Assembly: GCF_003058465.1 (NCBI RefSeq)
Contig: NZ_CP028901.1
Location: 3,038,001 to 3,102,000 of the forward strand
Length of the DNA stretch: 64,000 bases
Direction: 5' to 3'
Origin: Orrella marina
Lineage (GTDB): Bacteria > Pseudomonadota > Gammaproteobacteria > Burkholderiales > Burkholderiaceae_B
Position 1 is the first letter of the stretch; every line of letters starts with the position of its first letter. This document shows positions 8,457 through 16,862 of the stretch, in pieces. The notes under the pieces are model-generated. The model was not told the origin of the DNA. It did not search any database and was given only the letters and a program-made list of their open reading frames with translations. The translations under genes were made by a program, and so were the position numbers.

Positions 8457-10559
8457 ATGTCCGTTGTTAACGATTTGTCGCGTTTACTCAACCCGAAAGT
8501 TATTGCCGTCATCGGCGCATCTGATGATCCCACCCGCATCGGTGGAAAGCCTATTTCATACATGGTCAAACAAGGGTACGCAGGCAAGATTTTGCCTGTC
8601 AATCCGAAGCGCGACACGGTTCAGGGAATCAAAAGCTATCCAAGCGTAGACGCCCTGCCAGACACACCGGATATTGCAATTGTCGCGGTCCCCGCATCAG
8701 CCGCACTTGAAACCATCACGGCTCTGGCCAAGCGCGGTACAGGTGGTGCAATTCTGTTCAGCGCCGGCTTTGCAGAAATGAATGAGGAAGGCGCGGCCAT
8801 CCAGAACAAGATGGCTGAGGTGGCCACAGCCCACGGTATGCGTCTTCTGGGTCCCAACTCGCTGGGCATGCTCAACCCACAAACGCACTTCTACGGCACA
8901 TTTGCAACCGGACTTGAACTCGGCTTCCCCGAGCCTGGCAACGTTGCGATCGTCAGCCAGTCCGGCGCCTATGGCGCGCACCTGATGGCGGTTGCCGTGC
9001 AGAACAATATCGGTCTGTCCGCTGCGGTCATGACCGGCAACGAAGCGGATCTTTCAGTCGGTGACATCGTCCAGATGGTGGTTGATGACCCCAAGACCCA
9101 AGTCATTGCCCTGTACTCCGAGGGCGTGCGTCGTGCGGACGTACTGGTCAAGGCACTTGAAAGTGCTCGTCGCAAGCGTAAGCCCGTGGTGATGATGAAG
9201 GTCGGTCGCAGTGCGGTGGGAGGGGCTGCAGCCCAGTCCCACACCGCTTCGATTGCCGGCGATGATCGTGTATTTGACGCGGTGATGAAAGAGCTCGGCG
9301 TCATCCGCGTGGAAACCACCGAACAGATGCTGGATATTGCCCGACTGGCAACCCGTGGCATTTACCCGGCCGACAATTCGCTTGGTGTGATCACGGTGAG
9401 TGGCGGTGCTGGCGTCATCATCTCTGATGCAGCCGAGGCGCTTGGTTTGCCGATGCCTCCCATGCCCGAAAAAGCACAGAAAGAACTGACTGAAGTCCTG
9501 CCTTACGCCGCGCCTCGCAACCCCGTTGACACGACTGCACAGGTTCTGAACGACATGTCACTACTTAGACGGTTCACCGAGTCTCTGGTACGTGACGGTG
9601 GCTACAAATCCATTCTGGGCTTCTTTACCTACACGACCAGTGCAGCCAGCACGGGTGCACGGTTACGTCAGGAAATCAAAGGCGTGCGTGAACAGTATCC
9701 TGACCGCCTGTTTGTGCTGGCGGCTATGGGTTCGCGCGAACAGATGCGTCAGTACGAAGACGACGGTTTTGCAATCTTTGAAGATCCCAGCCGCGCAGTC
9801 ACTGCGATCGACGCAATGGGACGGTTTGGTGCTGCTTTTGAACGGCCTGAGGCACTTCCCGCTCCGGTGATCAACGCGGTCGAACTGCCACAAAGCAATC
9901 CTAGCGAAGCCGTGGCCAAACAACTGCTAGCCAAAGCCGGGATCGAAAGCGCACCTGAATCCGTCTGCAAAGACGCTGATCAGGCAGTTGCAGCTGCCCA
10001 GTCAATGGGTGGCAAGGTCGTCATGAAGATTGTGTCGCCAGACATCCTTCATAAATCGGAGATCGGTGGTGTGCTACTCGACATTGAGGGTGCCGCAGCT
10101 GTGAGGGCTGGTTTCGACACGCTGATCGAACGCGCCAGGAAGGCAGTACCGAATGCTCGGATCGAAGGGGTACTGGTCGCCAAACAGCTCTCTGGTGGTG
10201 TTGAGTGCATTCTGGGTATTCATCGCGACCCTGTGTTTGGGCCGATGGCCATGTTCGGACTCGGAGGCATCTTTGTCGAGATCCTGGAAGACGTGGTTCT
10301 GCATCGCTGCCCGTTTGGCGAGGATGTTGCCGAGAACATGATTCGTTCGATCAAAGGTGCTCCCCTGCTGCTAGGCGCACGTGGTCGTCCGGTTGCGGAC
10401 ATCAAGGCACTGGCCGGAATGCTCTCACGCCTGTCTGCATTTGCAGTTGCGGCGGGCCCGCGTCTTGAATCTATTGACCTGAATCCGGTATTCGCAATGC
10501 CAGAAGGTCAGGGTGCGTTTGCGGCTGACGCTGTGATCACACTCAAAGATCCTGACTGA
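8457..10559 (+). CDS. Acetate/acyl-CoA ligase, ADP-forming type (fused subunits)
   Basis: 700 residues. A one-chain NDP-forming acyl-CoA synthetase that interconverts an acyl-CoA plus ADP and phosphate with a carboxylic acid, CoA and ATP. Domains in order: CoA-binding Rossmann domain (about 8-130, starting LLNPKVIAVIGAS), succinyl-CoA-ligase-like domain with the phosphohistidine H262 in QSHTASIAG, then a linker and a C-terminal ATP-grasp domain (about 480-700, with KVVMKIVSPDILHKSEIGGV). There is no C-terminal acetyltransferase domain as in the Pat/YfiQ proteins, so this is a metabolic enzyme and not a lysine acetylase. The acid used cannot be told from sequence. The ATG is preceded by GAGG at good spacing. 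It stands alone, with a strong terminator after it. Confidence 0.88.
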   Translation: MSVVNDLSRLLNPKVIAVIGASDDPTRIGGKPISYMVKQGYAGKILPVNPKRDTVQGIKSYPSVDALPDTPDIAIVAVPASAALETITALAKRGTGGAILFSAGFAEMNEEGAAIQNKMAEVATAHGMRLLGPNSLGMLNPQTHFYGTFATGLELGFPEPGNVAIVSQSGAYGAHLMAVAVQNNIGLSAAVMTGNEADLSVGDIVQMVVDDPKTQVIALYSEGVRRADVLVKALESARRKRKPVVMMKVGRSAVGGAAAQSHTASIAGDDRVFDAVMKELGVIRVETTEQMLDIARLATRGIYPADNSLGVITVSGGAGVIISDAAEALGLPMPPMPEKAQKELTEVLPYAAPRNPVDTTAQVLNDMSLLRRFTESLVRDGGYKSILGFFTYTTSAASTGARLRQEIKGVREQYPDRLFVLAAMGSREQMRQYEDDGFAIFEDPSRAVTAIDAMGRFGAAFERPEALPAPVINAVELPQSNPSEAVAKQLLAKAGIESAPESVCKDADQAVAAAQSMGGKVVMKIVSPDILHKSEIGGVLLDIEGAAAVRAGFDTLIERARKAVPNARIEGVLVAKQLSGGVECILGIHRDPVFGPMAMFGLGGIFVEILEDVVLHRCPFGEDVAENMIRSIKGAPLLLGARGRPVADIKALAGMLSRLSAFAVAAGPRLESIDLNPVFAMPEGQGAFAADAVITLKDPD

Positions 10560-10605
10560 TCACGAACCCCCTCGTTCGCTGGATCAGTGAATGCAATGAA
10601 AGAGA

Positions 10606-10652
10606 TCAGGGCCATGCCGGACACTTTTCCCGGCATGGCCCTGACTGTTTTT
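10606..10652. terminator. Strong terminator between the acyl-CoA ligase and ssb genes
   Basis: A perfect 15-base-pair stem (10606-10620 with 10630-10644), loop of nine bases, then CTGTTTTTG. The T-tract serves the plus-strand ligase gene; the hairpin may also stop ssb transcripts arriving from the right. Confidence 0.9.
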
Positions 10653-10666
10653 GTACGCTAAGGTTG

Positions 10667-11194
10667 TCAGAACGGGATGTCATCGTCCAGGTCACCCGGA
10701 TTCATTGCCGCACTTGAAGCCGGTGCGGCAGGTCGGGGTGCGGATGGGCGAGGCGGTGTTGGTGTACCTTGTTCAAACTCGGAACGCTGACCCTGAGAGG
10801 TACCATAGTCACCACTCGCAGTGTCGTTTCGTCCTTGACCTGCGCCAGGTCCGCCGCCTTCACGACTCCCCAACATCTGCATCTGCTCGGCAACAATCTC
10901 GGTGGTGTACTGATCCTGTCCTTCGCGGTTCTGCCACTTGCGGGTGCGCAAACGACCTTCGATATAAACCGGACGACCTTTACGCAGATACTCGCCTGCA
11001 ATCTCGGCCAGGCGATTGAACATGACAACGCGATGCCACTCGGTTTCTTCCCGGCGATCTCCGGTGTTGCGATCTTTTGTGACGTAAGTTGTCGCGATCG
11101 ACAGATTGCAGATCGCTGCACCATCAGCACTATGACGCACTTCCGGATCGCGCCCAAGATTGCCCACCAGAATCACTTTGTTAACCGATGCCAT
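10667..11194 (-). CDS. ssb: Single-stranded DNA-binding protein
   Basis: 175 residues. It coats single-stranded DNA as a tetramer in replication, repair and recombination. The N-terminal OB-fold (about 1-110, [20 protein letters not shown] through [12 protein letters not shown]) is followed by a Gly/Pro/Gln-rich linker and the acidic tip DLDDDIPF that recruits partner proteins. The ATG at 11194 is used instead of the in-frame start at 11221: AAGGGGA sits at the right distance and the protein then begins with the family-standard MASVNK. In related Burkholderiales ssb lies beside an MFS gene and uvrA; here about 4.3 kb separates them. Confidence 0.96.
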   Translation of the reverse strand: MASVNKVILVGNLGRDPEVRHSADGAAICNLSIATTYVTKDRNTGDRREETEWHRVVMFNRLAEIAGEYLRKGRPVYIEGRLRTRKWQNREGQDQYTTEIVAEQMQMLGSREGGGPGAGQGRNDTASGDYGTSQGQRSEFEQGTPTPPRPSAPRPAAPASSAAMNPGDLDDDIPF

Positions 11195-11522
11195 ACAGAT
11201 CCCCTTTATAAAATATTTCACCTGATCCGGGCAAAACCTGTCGGCCAGAACGGTCCTGCCACCTCAACCGCGCATGAAAAAGGATTACCACCCCGGAAAA
11301 CCTGTCAGTTTAAGCGCAACCGGGATGTTTTCGTTGCCCAAGTGCAGATGAGTCCAACATGCACCGGTCAGTTCGCCCAGATCTATCCTATGAGAGTACG
11401 ATACGAAATTCATGACAGCATTCCACTGAGCGGGCCAGATTGGACATCGGCTGGCATTTCCTGGGAAGTTACATGGGTACGGTCGGGCAACATCTGGTCT
11501 GAACCAACCGGAGTTCACCGAA
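11195..11522. other. 328-base divergent gap between ssb and the M81 peptidase gene
   Basis: It should carry promoters for both directions, but no good -35/-10 pair and no SOS (LexA-type) box was seen. A 266-codon plus-strand frame (10769-11569) runs through it but is mainly the antisense of ssb and is rejected. Confidence 0.4.
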
Positions 11523-13058
11523 ATGATTTGTTCGATACCCCGAATCGCCATTCTGGGTTTTCATCTTGAAGCCAACGCGTTTTCTCCTGTCTCCACAATG
11601 GCAGACTTTACGGCGCAATGCTGGGAGGAGGGGGAGGTCATCTCTACGCTGGCCCGTCAAACCAGTCACCTGCCTGTCGAAATCCCCGGTTTTTACAAAC
11701 GCATGGATGAAACCGGCCCGTGGATTCCAGTCCCGATCATAGTAGCAGCGACACCTCCGGGAGGTCCGGCACAAAGAGCCGTCTGGGACACTTTCATGGA
11801 AAAGGTTGAATCAGGGCTTCGCAACGCCGGAGAGTTTGATGGTGTCTATATCGCCAATCATGGTGCATCTTCCGCCATCGGACTCGACGACACCGAGACA
11901 CAGCTGGTCCGCATGATCCGATCGATTGTTGGCCCCCACACCACTATCATCGCTACCCACGACCTTCACTGCAACGTATCGGAAGAAACCATCAAGGCTC
12001 TCGATGCGCTGATCAGTTACCGTACAAACCCGCACGTCGATCAGCGTGAACGAGCAGCAGAAGCCGCAGACCTCATGCACGAAGCACTCTCAGGCCAGAA
12101 GCTAGTCAGCGCCTACATCCGGCTGCCAATTACACCCCCCTCGGTCACCTTGCTGACCGCACACGGGCCCTACGCAGATGCGGTCCACAAAGGGGCAGCA
12201 ATGATCCAGGCAAGAGGAGAAGGGCCAATTGCGGCGGTATCGGTCTGTGCAGGGTTCGTTTTTTCGGATCTTCCCAAATGCGGCATGACTGTCATCGTCA
12301 CAGCAAGAGGCGATCTGCCAAAAGCCCGTTATACAGCGTTGGAAATTGCCCGATCAATTTGGGCTGATCGAGCTCGCTACGTACCCGACACGATCAGTGT
12401 AGCCAGCGCGGTGGAAATGGCCAGCACTGCTGACAGCCCTTTGCTTCTCGCGGATGTTGCCGACAATCCCGGGGGCGGTGGTGGAGGCAACACCATATGG
12501 CTGTTAAAGGCATTTCACGAAGCAAGGGTACCTGGCGTGACGCTTGGGGTCTTCATCGATCCTGCTGTGGTCGCAAACGCTCACCTGGCAGGTGTCGGCG
12601 CGCAGTTTCGTGCTGTCTTTAACCAGACACCTAATGAGTTCGCTCATCGCTATGAAGCGCAAGCCTCAGTGATTCGATTAAGTGATGGAAATGGGACCGG
12701 AAGACGCGGTATCTACAAGGGCCGGGAGTTCTCGCTCGGACCCAGTGCGGTGCTCGAGCTTACTGACTCATGCGTACGGGTGGTTGTGGGCAGCCTCAGA
12801 AGACAGTTGGCCGATCCTGCAATGCTGGAGATGCACGAACTCGACATTTCAAGGATTCGCATCCTCGTAGTCAAAAGCCGTGGACACTATCGCGCCGGAT
12901 TTGACGAATTCTTCAAAGCGGATCAAATTCATGATGTGGACAGCAAAGGTCTGACCACGCCCAACCTGGCCCAGGTTCCTTTCAAGCGCTTGCCACGACC
13001 AGTCTGGCCCCTGGACGAGACAGCCCACTGGGTAGAGCCGTCTTGGGAAATCAACTGA
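11523..13058 (+). CDS. M81-family metallopeptidase (MlrC-like)
   Basis: 511 residues. The M81 family is named for MlrC of the microcystin-degradation pathway, which cleaves the linearised peptide. The N-terminal domain (about 5-300) has the zinc-site elements HLEANAFSP, ATHDLHCN (His146, Asp147, His149) and NPHVDQRER (His171, Asp173). The C-terminal MlrC_C domain begins with LLLADVADNPGGGGGGNT (about 310). Most family members lie in non-microcystin bacteria next to amino-acid or peptide transport genes and have unknown substrates, so degradation of microcystin should not be claimed. A LysR gene follows after six bases and a D-amino-acid dehydrogenase lies further down, which suggests work on peptides or amides containing D-residues. 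GGAG precedes the ATG. Confidence 0.87.
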   Translation: MICSIPRIAILGFHLEANAFSPVSTMADFTAQCWEEGEVISTLARQTSHLPVEIPGFYKRMDETGPWIPVPIIVAATPPGGPAQRAVWDTFMEKVESGLRNAGEFDGVYIANHGASSAIGLDDTETQLVRMIRSIVGPHTTIIATHDLHCNVSEETIKALDALISYRTNPHVDQRERAAEAADLMHEALSGQKLVSAYIRLPITPPSVTLLTAHGPYADAVHKGAAMIQARGEGPIAAVSVCAGFVFSDLPKCGMTVIVTARGDLPKARYTALEIARSIWADRARYVPDTISVASAVEMASTADSPLLLADVADNPGGGGGGNTIWLLKAFHEARVPGVTLGVFIDPAVVANAHLAGVGAQFRAVFNQTPNEFAHRYEAQASVIRLSDGNGTGRRGIYKGREFSLGPSAVLELTDSCVRVVVGSLRRQLADPAMLEMHELDISRIRILVVKSRGHYRAGFDEFFKADQIHDVDSKGLTTPNLAQVPFKRLPRPVWPLDETAHWVEPSWEIN

Positions 13059-13064
13059 AGAATC

Positions 13065-13958
13065 ATGCGTCTGAAACACATCGAACTTGTAGAAGCGATA
13101 CTCCGAACGGGCTCGATCACCGAGGCAGCCCATCACGTCCACATTTCCCAGCCCGCCGCAAGCAAGCTACTGGCTTCGGTCGAAGCCCAGCTGGGTTATC
13201 GACTGTTCGATCGGGTAAAAGGACGTTTGCACCCGACGCCTGAGGCGAGAATTCTCGAGCCCAGGTGCAGGAACCTGATCGCTGATCTCTCAGTCCTGCG
13301 CAAACTTGCCCACAACCTGAATCATGACCAGCAACGGCAGTTCCGGATCGGGGCAACCCCGGCCCTGGGGCTGGGGTTGCTTCCCAGGGTGATTCGCAAA
13401 GTCAACGAAAGCCAGCCCAGGGTGACGTTTGACTTATATACGCACCACAGCGATGAACTGGTTTCCAAGCTTCAGACTCGAGAGCTTGATATTGCAGTCA
13501 CGCTAGACGCCAACACCCGCCCTGGCATCAGACAGATTCCGGTCGGACAGACCGAACTGGTATTTGTGTCGCGCACAGAAATTCCCAATCCGGTTTCCCT
13601 GAATGCACTTCCTGACGAACCTTTCATTGCGCTAGATGCTAGCGACCCTTCGAGTCAGATTCTCGAACAGGCATTATCAACTGGCGCAATGACTCTGCCA
13701 GTGAGTTCTCGCGTCCAAACCCACTACGTCGCGTTTGCAATGGTCGAAGCGGGTTGTGGTAACACCATCATTGACCACATCACGGCACGCTCAATGGACA
13801 AACCGGGTCTCTACATCAGTCGACTGAATCCAACATTGCGAGTTCCAGTCAACGCACTCGTCCCGGCAGCGGACCCTCTCTCGGTACAGCACGATCTCGT
13901 CCTGGACGCAATACGCGTCACCTGCCGCACACTCGGTTCTGCTGAAACACATAAATAA
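13065..13958 (+). CDS. LysR-family transcriptional regulator
   Basis: 297 residues. N-terminal winged helix-turn-helix (about 1-60; SITEAAHHVHISQPAASKLLASVEAQLG) followed by a periplasmic-binding-protein-like effector domain (about 90-290). It starts six bases after the M81 gene on the same strand, so the two are probably one transcript, unlike the usual divergent LysR layout. The likely targets are the M81 gene, itself and the dehydrogenase gene downstream; the inducer is unknown. Confidence 0.9.
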   Translation: MRLKHIELVEAILRTGSITEAAHHVHISQPAASKLLASVEAQLGYRLFDRVKGRLHPTPEARILEPRCRNLIADLSVLRKLAHNLNHDQQRQFRIGATPALGLGLLPRVIRKVNESQPRVTFDLYTHHSDELVSKLQTRELDIAVTLDANTRPGIRQIPVGQTELVFVSRTEIPNPVSLNALPDEPFIALDASDPSSQILEQALSTGAMTLPVSSRVQTHYVAFAMVEAGCGNTIIDHITARSMDKPGLYISRLNPTLRVPVNALVPAADPLSVQHDLVLDAIRVTCRTLGSAETHK

Positions 13959-14001
13959 AGCAACACATAACCCTTTCAGGACCTACTTGACGATCTCAGT
14001 A

Positions 14002-14019
14002 AACACTTTGCCAAGTGTT
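14002..14019. repeat. Inverted repeat upstream of the D-amino-acid dehydrogenase gene
   Basis: AACACTT and AAGTGTT flank TGCC in the 297-base gap after the LysR gene. It could be a weak transcription stop (no T-tract) or a binding site for the LysR protein, which would fit its distance of about 240 bases from the next start only loosely. Nothing else was recognised in 13959-14255. Confidence 0.4.
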
Positions 14020-14255
14020 CAACCGATCGATGAAACCGTACCGGGCTTAAATTCGTTGACCGCATAAACTTGCAGCAGGTCATCACCAGAGCCAATATCC
14101 AGCTCTGTTGTAGCTATTCAAGACAGGCAATGGCTTGAATTGAGATGAAACCCCTGTTCCATATCAAAAAGTTATAGGTAATGCCGAAACTGGAATTTGA
14201 CCTCACTGCGTCATCCCCGACAGAATGAACCGATTACTCACCCAATCGGATCCCT

Positions 14256-15512
14256 ATGAGAATCTGTGTCATCGGAGCTGGCGTCGTCGGTGTGACGAGT
14301 GCATACGCCCTTGCCAGTGAAGGCCATCAGATCACCTTGATCGATCGCTTGCATGGTCCTGGCGAATTGACGAGTAAGGCAAACGGTGGGCAGTTGAGTT
14401 ATAGCTACGTCGCTCCTCTGGCCGGACCGGGTGTGATCTCCAACATGCCTGGCTGGTTGCTGAACTCCGACTCTCCTTTACGATTTCGTCCAAAGCTCGA
14501 CCTGCACCAGTGGCGTTGGTTACTCTCATTCCTGCGGGCATGCAACCAGAGCACTTCGGCCCGGTCCACATCGGAAATGCTGACCCTGTCCGCATTGAGC
14601 CAGACCACACTGCACTCCTGGCAGCAAACGCTTGCCCTGGACTTTGATCACAAAACGAACGGCAAGCTGATCATCCATCGAGACAGGAACTCATTTGAAT
14701 CGGCACGCAAGCTCGTCGATTATCAGGCCAGGTACGGCTCAAAACAGAGCGTACTGAGCCGGAACGAAGTGCTGGCGCTTGAACCCTCTCTCGAACAGAT
14801 CGGGCATCTGATCGCTGGTGGCGTATTCACGGAAGACGACGAGGCAGGCGACTGTCATCGTTTCACGCAAGCGCTATTTGACCATTTGCGATCAGACTTT
14901 GATCTTGATTACCGGATGGGAACAACAGTCAAAAGACTGGTCAGGGAGCAAGGCCGAATTGTCTCCGCAGTAACCGACCACGACGTCATCCACGCTGACG
15001 CATTTGTAGTTGCCAACGGACTGGCTTGTCGTGAACTTCTTCGCCCACTGGGATGTGATGTCCCTGTTTACGGCCTGAAAGGCTACAGCCTGGGCATTCC
15101 TCTGGGTGAATCCGGTCAGACGCCGCAAATCAGCATCACGGACTATCAGCGGCGGATTGTTTACGCCCGTATTGGCAACACACTTCGTGCAGCTGCCATG
15201 GTCGACATCGGAGATGAAACGACGGATATCCGGCCCGATCGCATGCGCAGCCTGGCACGGCAGGTGAAAGAAACCTTTCCGGAGCTTGAGGTCGACCAGG
15301 GTGTGCCTTGGGCAGGTCTGAGGCCCGCCACACCTTCTGGAAAGCCAATCGTGGATCGTACACCTGACACTGCGAACCTGTGGCTTAACATCGGGCATGG
15401 CGCACTCGGTTTCACGCTGGCCTGCGCCACTGCTGTCCTGGTGGCGGACAAGATCTCTGGCCGTCCAACGAGCATCGAAGCCAGACCATTTGAACTATCC
15501 GCACACCGCTGA
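14256..15512 (+). CDS. dadA: FAD-dependent D-amino-acid dehydrogenase (DadA-like)
   Basis: 418 residues. DadA-type flavoprotein that oxidises D-amino acids to 2-oxo acids and ammonia and passes electrons to the respiratory chain. Visible: the dinucleotide-binding motif GAGVVG (residues 7-12), the DadA-typical ANGGQLSYSYVAPLAGPGV, and the C-terminal GLRPATPSGKPIVDRTP with GHGALGFTLACATA. There is no alanine racemase (dadX) beside it; instead it follows an M81 peptidase and a LysR gene, pointing to a dedicated catabolic set. Its exact substrate range is unknown. It converges on an MFS gene 52 bases away. Confidence 0.88.
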   Translation: MRICVIGAGVVGVTSAYALASEGHQITLIDRLHGPGELTSKANGGQLSYSYVAPLAGPGVISNMPGWLLNSDSPLRFRPKLDLHQWRWLLSFLRACNQSTSARSTSEMLTLSALSQTTLHSWQQTLALDFDHKTNGKLIIHRDRNSFESARKLVDYQARYGSKQSVLSRNEVLALEPSLEQIGHLIAGGVFTEDDEAGDCHRFTQALFDHLRSDFDLDYRMGTTVKRLVREQGRIVSAVTDHDVIHADAFVVANGLACRELLRPLGCDVPVYGLKGYSLGIPLGESGQTPQISITDYQRRIVYARIGNTLRAAAMVDIGDETTDIRPDRMRSLARQVKETFPELEVDQGVPWAGLRPATPSGKPIVDRTPDTANLWLNIGHGALGFTLACATAVLVADKISGRPTSIEARPFELSAHR

Positions 15513-15564
15513 GTGATCGAAAGGTCAAAAACACCATCAAACGGCTAGTCCGCGCACTCGGCGA

Positions 15565-16785
15565 TCAGGGATGCTCGGTCGCGACTGTCGCCTTCTGAAC
15601 CATGGGTGGCGACTTGAGTGACCATGTTGCGACGAGCCAGACCGTGCTGAGAATCGTCACAGCCCAAAAGACAGACTCCGGCCCACCTGCGCGCGCGAGC
15701 CATCCTCCCAACGCACCCCCGAGAAACAATCCCAGAGCCTGCGTCGTGCTGTACACACCAAGTGCAAGTCCCTTCATGTGGGGTGGTGCAATTCGGGAAA
15801 CCAATGATGGCTGCAATGCTTCGAGTACGTTGAATGCCACAAAGAACACCGTCAACCAGAACAACAATGACCACCATCCCGAGGTGGCCAGCGCGAGCCC
15901 CGCCCCCACAATCATCAGCAACATCACGCAAAGCTTAAGTGTCAGCACATGCATCCGGCGTGTTTCCGTCAGGAACACAATGGGAACCATGAGCAGGAAC
16001 GACACAAGAATAACAGGCAGATAGGCGTGCCACAGGTGATCAGCCGATATGCCACCAAACTGCACGAGAAGCGGTGGAACAACCACAAACAGTGCGACCT
16101 GGGTCAAGTGCAGACTGAACACCCCAATGTTGAGTCGGATCAATCCTCCATGGCCAAGCACTTCAAGGGCCGTGCCTGTTTGCGCCGGCGCATGGGTATC
16201 CCTCGGTACAACGGGCACCACCCAGGCGGCCACGGCAAATGCCACTCCCCCCAAACCGGCAATGACCCAGAACAGCCCCTGCAGACCACCCCACCCGACC
16301 AAAACCGGAGCGAGCACGAGTGAAACGGCGAACGACAAACCAATGGAAGCACCCACCATGGCCATGGCCCGGGTGCGGACTTCTGGGCGAGTAGAGTCGG
16401 CAAGCCAGGCTGTGATCGCCGCCGAAATGGCGCCAGACCCCTGAACCGCGCGGCCGATCGTGACCCAGAAAAGACTCTCGGAAAGCGCGCAGATCACGCT
16501 ACCTACAATGAACAGCACCAGGCCGAACAAGATCACTGGACGGCGCCCCACCCTGTCAGATGCCATTCCGAATGGAATCTGCATGACGGCTTGCGTCAGG
16601 CCGTACATCCCCAACGCGAGCCCGACCTGAACCGGATCGAGCCCTCCCTCGAGACTCTGGGCTGCCACCGCAAAAACCGGCAACAAAAGGAACAAACCCA
16701 GCATTCGCGCTGCAAACAATCCCGCCAGACACACGCTGGCGCGTCGTTCACTGGGATTCAAGGACAGTTTCGCTGGTTTTGGCAT
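15565..16785 (-). CDS. MFS transporter (drug:H+ antiporter-like)
   Basis: About 406 residues with twelve predicted membrane helices. The N-half carries the MFS loop motif GMASDRVGRRPVILFG between helices 2 and 3, and QIPFGMA before it. The type is closest to 12-helix multidrug or sugar efflux carriers (YajR/AraJ-like); substrate unknown. ATG at 16785 chosen over the in-frame TTG at 16800. It is divergent from uvrA (about 77 bases between starts), an arrangement known in other Burkholderiales. Confidence 0.85.
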   Translation of the reverse strand: MPKPAKLSLNPSERRASVCLAGLFAARMLGLFLLLPVFAVAAQSLEGGLDPVQVGLALGMYGLTQAVMQIPFGMASDRVGRRPVILFGLVLFIVGSVICALSESLFWVTIGRAVQGSGAISAAITAWLADSTRPEVRTRAMAMVGASIGLSFAVSLVLAPVLVGWGGLQGLFWVIAGLGGVAFAVAAWVVPVVPRDTHAPAQTGTALEVLGHGGLIRLNIGVFSLHLTQVALFVVVPPLLVQFGGISADHLWHAYLPVILVSFLLMVPIVFLTETRRMHVLTLKLCVMLLMIVGAGLALATSGWWSLLFWLTVFFVAFNVLEALQPSLVSRIAPPHMKGLALGVYSTTQALGLFLGGALGGWLARAGGPESVFWAVTILSTVWLVATWSLKSPPMVQKATVATEHP

Positions 16786-16862
16786 TGGATATCTAAGCAA
16801 GTGGTGAGCGCGTTATAGTACCAAGTTACCTAAAATTTTCTGGCCGAAGGCGTCCAAGCCGA

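Noticed and set aside
10769..11569. 266-codon plus-strand frame across ssb and its leader
   Set aside because: Mostly antisense of ssb and then overlaps the M81 start in another frame; no ribosome binding site or domain.
11523..13058. Microcystin-degradation gene cluster (mlr)
   Set aside because: Only an MlrC-like M81 peptidase is present; mlrA, mlrB and mlrD homologues are absent around it.
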